Shown one piece after another: positions 18,003 through 25,820 of a stretch of DNA of 42,478 nt. The stretch comes from Crateriforma sp964453205 (GTDB lineage: Bacteria; Planctomycetota; Planctomycetia; Pirellulales; Pirellulaceae), in contig CAYVRC010000030.1 of the NCBI GenBank assembly GCA_964453205.1, positions 1 through 42,478 on the forward strand. Direction: 5' to 3'. How positions within the stretch are numbered: position 1 is the first letter of the stretch; the number at the start of each line of letters is the position of its first letter. Position numbers and translations under genes: made by a program. The notes below the pieces were generated by a model that saw only the letters and a list, made by a program, of their open reading frames with translations, ran no database searches and was not told the DNA's origin.

Positions 18003-19199
18003 ATGCATCTGATGAATCGAACGGCCCGAAACCTTCTCAGTATTCTTGCCAGCATCCTGGTCGTCGGCGTCGCGTCGGCCGGCTTGTCCCTGGTCGTTCA
18101 GTACAAGCCCTACGGTGTTCCCGATCACCAACGCGACGAATACGAGCAAACGGTCGCGAAAATTCAGCGAAATAAAATCGAAGCCCAGCGGCTCGCCGAT
18201 TTGCCGCGGCCCAAAGCCTTGATCTCGGATCGCCGCCACGAATTCGGCATGCTCGACCCGCACGTCACCGCGTCGCACGAGTTCAAGATCAGCAACGACG
18301 GCGACGCGCCGCTGATCTTGAACGTCGCGGAAACCAGTTGCAAATGCACGCTGGGAAAAGTCGACAAGGGGCAATTGATGCCGGGCGAATCCACCTCGGT
18401 CACCTTGACGTGGAATACCGGATACCAAGCCGACCATTACGAGCAACAGGCCCTGATCGACACCAATGATCCCGCCCTGCCGACGATCAAGTTGTCGGTT
18501 TCCGGAACGGTCAAAGCCCAAATGGTTGCACCGGAGCGTGTCGGCATGAGCATCGCGAACCCGGGCGAACCCTCCGAAGGCCATTTCTACGTTTACAGCC
18601 AACTTTGGGACGATTTCATCGTCGAAGACATCCGGTCGGACTTGAGCGGTTTCCTCTGGTCGGCCGAACCGGTCGATCCGACTGTCCACAGCGAACTGGC
18701 CCTCGAACACGCCGTCGCGGCTTGGAAAGTCAGCTTCTCCAGCGTGGCGGCGGAACCCGGCGGATTCGAATCGACTCTTCACGTCACCACGCGATGCACG
18801 GACACTTTAGAGACGCTCGAGCGAGGAATCGAGGTCCGTGGACGCGTCCACAAAGTGATCAGCTTTCACGGCCCCGAACTGCACATGCACACGGGCTTGG
18901 ACCTGGGAACCCTGGTGATCGGGAAAGAGCACCTGTTTCATGTCCTGGTTCGACAACGCAGTGACAGATCCCGACCGCTGGAGGTGATGGACGTCGAGCC
19001 GAAAATTTTGAAAGTCGATCTCCGACCCACGTCGCGCGAGGGCGATTACCGGATGACGATTCGCGTTCCCGCCGACAGCGCCCCGGCGACATTCAATTTG
19101 GACAGTCAACAAGGTTACGTTCAGGTCGGTGATCCGGAGACGCCCGGTTTGTCGAATTGGTTGCCCCTGCAAGGCACCGTGATCCAGCTGGATCGATAA
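18003..19199 (+). CDS. DUF1573 domain protein, membrane-anchored
   Basis: 398 residues from ATG 18003 (ATG 18012 is also possible). Residues about 10-30 form a hydrophobic anchor or uncleaved signal. About 70-165 is the DUF1573 Ig-like fold, with the conserved stretch NDGDAPLILNVAETSCKCT (normally ending SCGCT) and the pattern of PGES then LTWNTG. A second beta-rich domain without clear family follows to the end. DUF1573 proteins are periplasmic or surface proteins of unknown role, frequent in Planctomycetes and Bacteroidetes. The gene is 23 bases after a terminator and 50 bases before the PilM-like gene, so it may be read by leak-through or from a promoter upstream of the hairpin. Confidence 0.88.
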   Translation: MHLMNRTARNLLSILASILVVGVASAGLSLVVQYKPYGVPDHQRDEYEQTVAKIQRNKIEAQRLADLPRPKALISDRRHEFGMLDPHVTASHEFKISNDGDAPLILNVAETSCKCTLGKVDKGQLMPGESTSVTLTWNTGYQADHYEQQALIDTNDPALPTIKLSVSGTVKAQMVAPERVGMSIANPGEPSEGHFYVYSQLWDDFIVEDIRSDLSGFLWSAEPVDPTVHSELALEHAVAAWKVSFSSVAAEPGGFESTLHVTTRCTDTLETLERGIEVRGRVHKVISFHGPELHMHTGLDLGTLVIGKEHLFHVLVRQRSDRSRPLEVMDVEPKILKVDLRPTSREGDYRMTIRVPADSAPATFNLDSQQGYVQVGDPETPGLSNWLPLQGTVIQLDR

Positions 19200-19249
19200 A
19201 TCAGCCGAGCGACTTTCGTTATTTCAGAAAAAGGAATCCGTCCACCATC

Positions 19250-21394
19250 ATGAGCTCGCCTCACCCCGCCGCGACGACATCGAAAACGATCCAATGCGTG
19301 GCTTGCGATACCGCGAATGACCCCCATGCCAAGTTCTGCGCCGGTTGTGGGCACGGGCTTTACGAATCGTGCGGCGAATGTGGCAACCCCGTCACGCTGC
19401 AGCAAAAATTTTGCGGTTCGTGCGGCAAGGACTTGGCACAAGAGCTCGCCACCAAACGCGCACAGTTCGATCGTTGGATGGCGACGGCCGTTCAAAAAGC
19501 CAAGGTGCACGAGTACGACGACGCGCTCGCGTTGCTCGAGCGGATCGCGGAAACCACGGACTTTCGGTTCAAATTCCAATCCGACGCCGCCCGCCAAGCG
19601 ATCGACAAGATCCAGAACATCGCCCATCAAAACCGCAGCGGCAGCGAAGGACGGCTGGCCTCGGCCCGTCAAGCCGCCGCGGCCGGCGATCATCAAGGTG
19701 TCGTCGACGCGTTGGCGACGGTGCCTGAGAAAATGCTGGACGACGACGCCCGCAGGATGTTGGCCGGCAGCCGAAACTTCGTGCAGCAGGTCGCCGGACT
19801 GCGGGCCGAGCTCTCGCAAACGATCACCGAAAAAGACTGGGCAACGGCGGGCCACTTGCTGGGCCAGTTGTTGGAATTGCTGCCGGAGGATCCCAAATAC
19901 TTGAAGCTCTCCCAGCAGGCCGCCGCCAAGCTGATCAAAAGCGCGACGCGAAAAATGGCGAGGCATGACTACGAAGGAGCGGCGAGGCAATTGTCGGCGG
20001 TCCCGTCGTTCTGTCACAACGCCGACTACCTGGATCTTGCCCAAAAGGTCGGGACGATTCGATGGCTGGCGGATCAATTCCCGGACGAGCCGTTCGCGAC
20101 GCAAGTTTTGGGGCGTCTGGCGGTTCGCTTTTCAAAGGAAGCGCCGCATGATGGCGGCGCCGCGAAGATCATTTCGGACCTTTCGGCCAAGGTGAAACAA
20201 CGCCCCGCCGACCCGCGGATCGCTTCGCCGCCGTTCCGAGCCCGGTCGAAAAGTTGGATCGGCGGCGATGTGGCTTTGTTTTCTCGGCCCGCATCGATTG
20301 ACACGTCCGAAACACCGGCGATCGCGACGCGACCGGGACGCTGGGGCGTTGCCATGGGCTTGGCCCTGCAAGGTCTGGGACGCACACGGGTCAAGGAACT
20401 TTTCGGCAGCCGAAAAGGATTGCTGTCGTCCCTGGCAGGTCGCAACAAAACGAAAGCGTGGGGCATCGACGTCGGCACCTCCGGGATTCACGCGGTGCTG
20501 ATGCGGCAAGACAAGTCCGACGAACGGCCGGTGGTATTGGAAACCTACACGTCGACCTTTGACAGTCCGGTCAACCGCGTCGGCAACGATGGACAAGAAG
20601 CGTTGCTGATCAAGTCGGCCATCGAATCGATGCTGGCGCAGATCGAAATCGGGGACGCGGCGGTCATCAGTAACTTTTGCTCCAGCAGCGTCGTCAGCCG
20701 ATTCTTGCGATTGCCGCCGGTCAAAGACAAGCAAGTCGGTAAGCTGGTTGAAACGGAAGCCCAACGACAGATTCCGATTCCGCTCTCGGAATTGCACCTG
20801 GTCACGTGGACCGCACCGCTGGGCGAGGATCAGTCCAAAGGCCGACCGACGTTGATCGCCGCGGCGAAAAAAACACTCGTGCAAAGTCGCATCGACGTCT
20901 TGCAAAGCGGCGGACTCAGCGTCGACGGCTTGCAGAACGAATCGATCGCCCTGGTGAACTTTGCTTGGCACGAGTTCACCGACGTCTGGCAACAGGACGA
21001 GATCAAAAAGGCCGGGAGCCCGAAATTGCCCACGGTGGCGTTGATCGACGCGGGGGCGACGTCGACCCGCTTGGCATTGGTTTCCGATGAATCGTGTTGG
21101 TATTGGACGATCGATTCGGGCAGCGAGGAACTGACCAGTGTCGTGGCACGAATCACGCGGAAGACGAAAGAAGAGGCGGAGAAGCTGAAATTCAATCCGG
21201 CCGCGCTCGATCGTCCCGCCGACATGTACGAACCGGTCGAAGACAAATTGACCATCTTGCGTGGCCGTATGGAAAAGATCGCTCAAGAGGGCAGCGCCCA
21301 AGACGGGCGTTTCCATGTCGTCGCGGTGTGGTGCTTCGGCGGCGGTTCCTTGGCACACGCTTGGATCCGCCGCGTGATGCTGGAAAAAAAATGA
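19250..21394 (+). CDS. Double zinc-ribbon protein fused to a PilM-like actin-fold domain
   Basis: 714 residues from ATG 19250, with AAGGA 14 bases upstream; the earlier open frame overlaps the previous gene. Residues 16-58 contain four CxxC knuckles (C16/C19, C30/C33, C41/C44, C55/C58), a double zinc ribbon. About 65-330 is helical, with repeat-like units. From about 400 the sequence is PilM-like: WGIDVGTSGIHAVLM (phosphate-1 loop), a middle part with KLVETEAQRQIPIPLSELHL, as in PilM proteins that contact pilus assembly partners, and VALIDAGATSTRLALV (phosphate-2 loop). PilM is the cytoplasmic actin-like ATPase of type IV pilus alignment complexes. Its position downstream of two prepilin-like genes supports a role in handling them. 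The fused ribbons and linker are not part of standard PilM (about 350 residues). Confidence 0.88.
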   Translation: MSSPHPAATTSKTIQCVACDTANDPHAKFCAGCGHGLYESCGECGNPVTLQQKFCGSCGKDLAQELATKRAQFDRWMATAVQKAKVHEYDDALALLERIAETTDFRFKFQSDAARQAIDKIQNIAHQNRSGSEGRLASARQAAAAGDHQGVVDALATVPEKMLDDDARRMLAGSRNFVQQVAGLRAELSQTITEKDWATAGHLLGQLLELLPEDPKYLKLSQQAAAKLIKSATRKMARHDYEGAARQLSAVPSFCHNADYLDLAQKVGTIRWLADQFPDEPFATQVLGRLAVRFSKEAPHDGGAAKIISDLSAKVKQRPADPRIASPPFRARSKSWIGGDVALFSRPASIDTSETPAIATRPGRWGVAMGLALQGLGRTRVKELFGSRKGLLSSLAGRNKTKAWGIDVGTSGIHAVLMRQDKSDERPVVLETYTSTFDSPVNRVGNDGQEALLIKSAIESMLAQIEIGDAAVISNFCSSSVVSRFLRLPPVKDKQVGKLVETEAQRQIPIPLSELHLVTWTAPLGEDQSKGRPTLIAAAKKTLVQSRIDVLQSGGLSVDGLQNESIALVNFAWHEFTDVWQQDEIKKAGSPKLPTVALIDAGATSTRLALVSDESCWYWTIDSGSEELTSVVARITRKTKEEAEKLKFNPAALDRPADMYEPVEDKLTILRGRMEKIAQEGSAQDGRFHVVAVWCFGGGSLAHAWIRRVMLEKK

Positions 21395-21546
21395 CAGAAC
21401 CTGTTTGTACGGATCGGAAAGGCGCATTTCGCCGGCCGTTCCCCCTCCCGACGCGAGTCCGGCGGCTGGCGGCGTGCCGATCACGGGATTCGGTCCACCG
21501 TCAATCCACCACCAGCGAACTGCTACCGGCTAACTGATTCCTAATC

Positions 21547-23727
21547 ATGAAACTGATTCCACCGAAACTTGTCCGATGCGTCGCACTCCTGTCGATCCTT
21601 GTCGGTCTGCCGCTGACCATAGGCTGCGGCGAAAGTGCCGAGGAGAAAATGATGCGGGCCGCCATGCGGGCGCGGCCGAGCAGTAAAGACGAAAAGGAAA
21701 ACGAAAAGCAACCGGTCCCGCCGCAAACCGTCGACGCCTCGATCGAAGACGCCGTGACGACCGAGACGACCACGGTGATCGCGGCCGAACCGCAGGACGC
21801 AGCCGCCCCCCCCGCGGCTGCCGTCGTCGCCGCGTCGGGCGTCAAGCCGATCTCCCAACGACAACCCGCGGAACCCCTGGACGAAGCACAACGTCGCAGC
21901 ATGGCGGCGGCCAATCTGACGAAAATCGCCGACGCGATGATGGCGTACAAAAAAGCGAAAGGCCATTACCCGCCGGCCGCCCTTGCAGCGTCCGGTTTTC
22001 GGACGCTGTCCTGGCGTGTCGAACTGCTGCCGTTTTTGGGGCACGAGGATCTGTTCAAAAAGTTCGACCTCAAGACGCCATGGAACCAGTCGCCCAACAA
22101 GGAACTTCTTGACCTGATTCCTGAGGAATACGTTTCGCCCGAACGCTTTGACAACAAGACCAATTGGATGGTGCCCGCCGATAGCCTTTTTATGTTCGGT
22201 GAAAATCGCTACGCCCGTGATCGGCACGTCGAGGATGGAATCGAGAACACGATCATGTTGCTGGAGGTCAACGACGAACTGGCCACGCCTTGGACGAAGC
22301 CCCAGGATTTTTCACCCAAAGACATCCTCGACATGCGTCCTTATCTTCACGGGCTACGCGGTGACGGAACCTTCGCCGCGTGGGCCAACGGCTGGCCGAC
22401 CGTGTTGTCCGCAACGCTCACGGCGAATCAGCTTCGCGACGCGATGACCCACGAATCGGGTGACGGCCTGATCGCCGGCCGCATCCATCGTGACGTGGAA
22501 GTCCGACTGACGGCCACGACCCTGTCCGACACGTCGACCGTACCGGATGGTGTCGCCGAAAACGACGTCGTCGGTCGAAACGCGGCGGCCGGCCGACCGA
22601 GTCCTCGCAACCGCAGGGCTCCGACCGAACGACAAAATCGCCCGTTGCCCTCCGAGGAATCCTTGCGGACCGCAAGAACTCGCATCGACGAAATCTACGC
22701 GGATCAGTTGGCCGTCGTCAAAGCACGCGACGTCCATCCGGACCGTCAACGACAACACGTCTCCCGCTTGGGTGGCGAGATGCTTCGCAAATCCGCCGAG
22801 CTTTTGCAGGACGACGCGGGCGCGTACGCGTTGCAGTTGACGGCGACAGAAAACGCGATCAAGGCCGGCGATTTCGATTTGATGATCCGGGCCGTTGATG
22901 AACAAATTCGCACTTTTGACGTCCGCGCGTATGACCGCAACCTGGCCGCTTTGGAAGCCTTCGGACGTGCCAACGCACGCGACGGTATCGATCGGCGGAG
23001 TGCCACAGCGCTGATCGGTCGGCTCGTCCCCATCGTCACCGACGCGATCCGACGGGACGATTTCGAAGACGCCGAAAAGGCGGTCGCGATCGCCGTCGCG
23101 TTGACCAAGTCGTCCTCGCGGACGACACCGACGTCGACGCTTCGCAGTGGGCTGCGTCGTCGCGGGGAAGACGCCGGGCAGATTTTGGTCCGTTTGCGAT
23201 CGCTGTTATCGACAACGAAAAAACAATTCGAAAGCGTGCGGCAGCAACTGGCCGATTACCGTCGCGATCCGGACAACGTCGACGCGGCCAACGCGGTGGG
23301 ACGCTATCTGTGTTTCATCAAGGGCGACTGGCAGACCGGATTGCCACTGCTGACCGAGGGCGGCAGTTCCAGGCTTCGCGAGGTCGCCGAGCGTGATTCG
23401 GCCGGGGCGACCGATCCGACGTCGCAGGCCGCCCTGGGCGATCTCTGGTACGAACTCGGACAACAAGCCAAGGAAGGGCCGTATCGGCAAGGTTCGCACG
23501 ATCGGGCGATGCACTGGTACGCGATCGCCGGCGAAACGATGGCCGATTCTTTGGACCGGATGCACGTGCGGGCTCGGCTGGAGGACTTGCAAGAACAACC
23601 CGCCGCCAGTCCGCTGGCGGCCGTCCGCAGTCTGTCCCGCGGACTTCGCATCGACCCCGAGGCGACCTTGGAACAGATCGCTCTAGAAGGTGCCAGGCGG
23701 ATCGGGGGCAACGACGACGACGATTGA
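21547..23727 (+). CDS. DUF1559-related lipoprotein with planctomycete C-terminal helical domain
   Basis: 726 residues. The signal peptide ends in LPLTIGC with Cys27 as probable lipidation site, so it is anchored by lipid instead of a prepilin helix. After a Pro/Ala/Thr-rich linker (about 35-110), residues about 115-310 resemble the soluble part of DUF1559 proteins: SMAAANLTKIADAMMAYKKA, GHYPPAA, LSWRVELLPFLGHEDLFKKF and the DGIENTIMLLEV segment. The H-x9-DG ending is not intact. The rest is helical; about 575-700 (GRYLCFIKGDWQTGLPLL, ALGDLWYELGQQA, HWYAIAG) matches a C-terminal module found in many planctomycete proteins. Role unknown, probably periplasmic. It follows the PilM-like gene by 152 bases. 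Confidence 0.85.
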   Translation: MKLIPPKLVRCVALLSILVGLPLTIGCGESAEEKMMRAAMRARPSSKDEKENEKQPVPPQTVDASIEDAVTTETTTVIAAEPQDAAAPPAAAVVAASGVKPISQRQPAEPLDEAQRRSMAAANLTKIADAMMAYKKAKGHYPPAALAASGFRTLSWRVELLPFLGHEDLFKKFDLKTPWNQSPNKELLDLIPEEYVSPERFDNKTNWMVPADSLFMFGENRYARDRHVEDGIENTIMLLEVNDELATPWTKPQDFSPKDILDMRPYLHGLRGDGTFAAWANGWPTVLSATLTANQLRDAMTHESGDGLIAGRIHRDVEVRLTATTLSDTSTVPDGVAENDVVGRNAAAGRPSPRNRRAPTERQNRPLPSEESLRTARTRIDEIYADQLAVVKARDVHPDRQRQHVSRLGGEMLRKSAELLQDDAGAYALQLTATENAIKAGDFDLMIRAVDEQIRTFDVRAYDRNLAALEAFGRANARDGIDRRSATALIGRLVPIVTDAIRRDDFEDAEKAVAIAVALTKSSSRTTPTSTLRSGLRRRGEDAGQILVRLRSLLSTTKKQFESVRQQLADYRRDPDNVDAANAVGRYLCFIKGDWQTGLPLLTEGGSSRLREVAERDSAGATDPTSQAALGDLWYELGQQAKEGPYRQGSHDRAMHWYAIAGETMADSLDRMHVRARLEDLQEQPAASPLAAVRSLSRGLRIDPEATLEQIALEGARRIGGNDDDD

Positions 23728-23768
23728 CGAGGTGTCGGGGGCGCAAGTGGATCTGCTAAGTTGCCGCG

Positions 23769-24257
23769 ATGAACGATTTGCATTTGTCGGCAACCGCGTA
23801 CCACGAAGCCGGACACGCGGTGATGGCGATCTCGTTGGGTCGGCCCATTCAAAAGGTGACGATCGAACCGAAAAAGATTCAAACCGGCGGCCAACGTCTG
23901 GGCGCCTGCCAGCTTCAAAAAGGCCGCAGCGGTTCGGCCAAAGACTGGTTGGAGGATGAAGTCCTGATCTTGCTGGCCGGAATGGTCGCCGAGGCTCGGT
24001 TCACCGGACGTTACTGTCAGCAGGGGGCCGGTGAGGACTTGCGTGCCGCTGGAGAGTTACTGTCCACGCGGGCCGACAACCCGCGTCGGTTGGAGAAACA
24101 GCAACGACGCATGTTGGAAAAAACAGAGCACTTGCTCGACGATCCGACTCACATCCGAGCGATCGAATTGATCGCCGAAGAATTGTTGATCAAGTCAACG
24201 ATCAGTGGCCGCGCGGTGCGGCATTTCTTTCACCAGGCTCAGCAACAAACGTCGTAA
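23769..24257 (+). CDS. Stand-alone M41 (FtsH-type) peptidase domain
   Basis: 162 residues. YHEAGHAV gives zinc ligands H12 and H16 and catalytic E13. AGMVAEARFTG (70-80) and GAGEDLRAAGELL, with D90 as third ligand, match the peptidase half of FtsH. There is no AAA+ ATPase domain and no membrane segment, so this is about a quarter of FtsH (about 640 residues). It has its own ATG and a normal stop, so it looks like a complete small gene, not a fragment. It may cleave loosely folded substrates on its own or borrow an ATPase. It starts 41 bases after the lipoprotein gene on the same strand. Active-site assignment is firm; substrate unknown. Confidence 0.88.
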   Translation: MNDLHLSATAYHEAGHAVMAISLGRPIQKVTIEPKKIQTGGQRLGACQLQKGRSGSAKDWLEDEVLILLAGMVAEARFTGRYCQQGAGEDLRAAGELLSTRADNPRRLEKQQRRMLEKTEHLLDDPTHIRAIELIAEELLIKSTISGRAVRHFFHQAQQQTS

Positions 24258-24263
24258 GCCGCG

Positions 24264-24293
24264 AAAAAACGGACAACGGATGTGGATCCGTTG
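24264..24293 (-). terminator. Probable terminator downstream of the cold-shock gene
   Basis: Read on the minus strand, a 7-bp stem (CAACGGA / TCCGTTG, loop of six) at 24274-24293 is followed after four bases by TTTTTT (24264-24269). It lies between convergent genes. A second inverted repeat (CGGCCGA / TCGGCCG) spans the cold-shock stop codon near 24311-24330. Confidence 0.5.
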
Positions 24294-24322
24294 GGCGTTG
24301 AATCGAGAAACCGTCGGCCGAA

Positions 24323-24523
24323 TTACTCGGCCGGTTTGACGCTTTCAGCACAAGGTCCCTTGGGGCCTCGGCCTTCTTCGAAAGTGACGCGTTGTCCTTC
24401 ACGAAGTTCGTCGAAGCTGGTTCCCTCGACGTTCGACGAGTGAAAGAACAAGTCTTTGCTGCCTCCGGTGTCGATAAATCCGAATCCCTTGTCGGTGAGT
24501 CGTTTGATTGTACCCTCTGCCAT
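24323..24523 (-). CDS. Cold-shock domain protein (CspA family)
   Basis: 66 residues from ATG 24523, the normal size of a single cold-shock domain. RNP-1 is present as KGFGFID and RNP-2 as KDLFFHSSNV, followed by ELREGQRVTFEEGRGPKGPCAESV, which complete the five-strand OB fold. It binds single-stranded RNA or DNA as an RNA chaperone in the cytoplasm. The open frame extends to 24634 but the family start fixes the ATG. It is 114 bases downstream of hemB on the same strand; this leader could carry its own promoter or a temperature-responsive 5' region, which I cannot confirm. Confidence 0.96.
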   Translation of the reverse strand: MAEGTIKRLTDKGFGFIDTGGSKDLFFHSSNVEGTSFDELREGQRVTFEEGRGPKGPCAESVKPAE

Positions 24524-24637
24524 CTGTCCGTACCTTTGAGTGTTTTGCCGTTCCGTCCCTGGACAACGCGTCCCGGGTGCTCGACCGCAAGTCCGCCAGC
24601 TTATCGCGTCGATGGTGATCAAGCGATAGGACATCTT

Positions 24638-25645
24638 TCACTTCGTGGATTTCAGATGGGCGGCGGCATCGGGGGCGAAATAGGTCAAAATGCCATCGGC
24701 ACCGGCCCGTTTGAACGCCAACAGGCTCTCCATCATCACCGCATCTCGGTCCAGCCAACCGTTTTCGGCCGCCGCGCACAACATCGCGTATTCCCCGCTG
24801 ACCTGATAAGCAAAGGTGGGGACGGCGAAAGCGGCTTTGACGGCCGCGACGATGTCCAAATACGGCATGCCGGGTTTGACCATCACACTGTCGGCACCTT
24901 CCTGGAGATCCAAGGCGACTTCGTGAAGGGCCTCGTCGGACTGGGCAGGGTTCTGTTGATACGTTTTCTTGTCGCCGCTGCCCAAATTTCCGGCCGATCC
25001 GACGGCATCACGGAAGGGTCCGTAGAAAGCGCTGGCGTACTTGGCGGCGTACGACATGATCTGGACGTGATCGAATCCCGCGTCGTCCAGGCTCCGGCGG
25101 ATCGCCCCGATGCGACCGTCCATCATGTCGCTCGGCGCGATGATGTCGCAGCCGGCTTGGGCCTGGACGATGGCTTGTCGGCACAGCACTTCGACGGTCT
25201 CGTCGTTGACGACTTCGCCGCGTTTGACCAGCCCGTCTTGGCCATGGCTGCTGTACGGGTCCAGCGCCACGTCACCGATCACGCCCAGGTCGTCCCCGAC
25301 TTCCGCCTTGATCGCCCGGACCGTGCGACAAACCAAGTTGTCCGGGTTGGTCGCTTCGGCCGCATCGTCGGTTTTCAATCCGGAATCGGTCGCCGGAAAC
25401 ACTGCGATCGCGGGGATCCCCAGCTCACACGCCGAAGCCGCCGCCACCGCGATGCGATCGGTCCCCAAACGCCGGACGCCGGGCATGCTGGGGATCGCTT
25501 GATCGCCGGTGCCGTCGAAAACGAAGATCGGCCAGATCAGATCGGCGGTGGTCAAGCCGTGTTCGGCCACCAGGCGACGCGACCACGGCGTTCGACGACT
25601 GCGTCGCATCCGCGTTGCCGGAAAAGGACCGCGATGAGTGTGCAT
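24638..25645 (-). CDS. hemB: Delta-aminolevulinic acid dehydratase (porphobilinogen synthase)
   Basis: 335 residues from ATG 25645, supported by AAGGAG six bases upstream. It condenses two 5-aminolevulinate molecules to porphobilinogen, the second common step of tetrapyrrole synthesis, in the cytoplasm as an octamer. The Schiff-base lysines are K202 (in MSYAAKYASAFYG) and K257 (in MVKPGMPYLD). The metal segment at about 126-138 reads ALDPYSSHGQDG, without the cysteine triad of zinc enzymes, so it belongs to the Mg2+-type enzymes. The N-terminal RMRRSRRTPWSRRLVAEH is the usual arm. No other haem genes are in view. A cold-shock gene follows on the same strand. Confidence 0.97.
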   Translation of the reverse strand: MHTHRGPFPATRMRRSRRTPWSRRLVAEHGLTTADLIWPIFVFDGTGDQAIPSMPGVRRLGTDRIAVAAASACELGIPAIAVFPATDSGLKTDDAAEATNPDNLVCRTVRAIKAEVGDDLGVIGDVALDPYSSHGQDGLVKRGEVVNDETVEVLCRQAIVQAQAGCDIIAPSDMMDGRIGAIRRSLDDAGFDHVQIMSYAAKYASAFYGPFRDAVGSAGNLGSGDKKTYQQNPAQSDEALHEVALDLQEGADSVMVKPGMPYLDIVAAVKAAFAVPTFAYQVSGEYAMLCAAAENGWLDRDAVMMESLLAFKRAGADGILTYFAPDAAAHLKSTK

Positions 25646-25820
25646 GAAAATCTCCTTGATGACGTACAGGTTAATCCCTGAACCGGGCACGCGGACGGGA
25701 CACGGATTTTGGCCGGGGCGGCGAGAAAAGGAAAGCTCGCGTCGGCTCGTCTCCTCCCGCTACAATCGTCAACTCGTGGATTCCCTTTTCCTTTCGTTCC
25801 GACCACTCGCCCTCCCGCCC
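25646..25820. promoter_or_regulatory. Divergent region between hemB and the ThuA-DUF1080 gene
   Basis: The 175 bases separate divergent start codons and should hold both promoters. The hemB ribosome site (AAGGAG on the minus strand) is within the first dozen bases. No clear promoter boxes or operators were found. Confidence 0.4.

Noticed and set aside
20132..21484. Minus-strand open frame of 450 codons opposite the PilM-like domain
   Set aside because: The plus strand has conserved PilM phosphate loops; the antisense has none.
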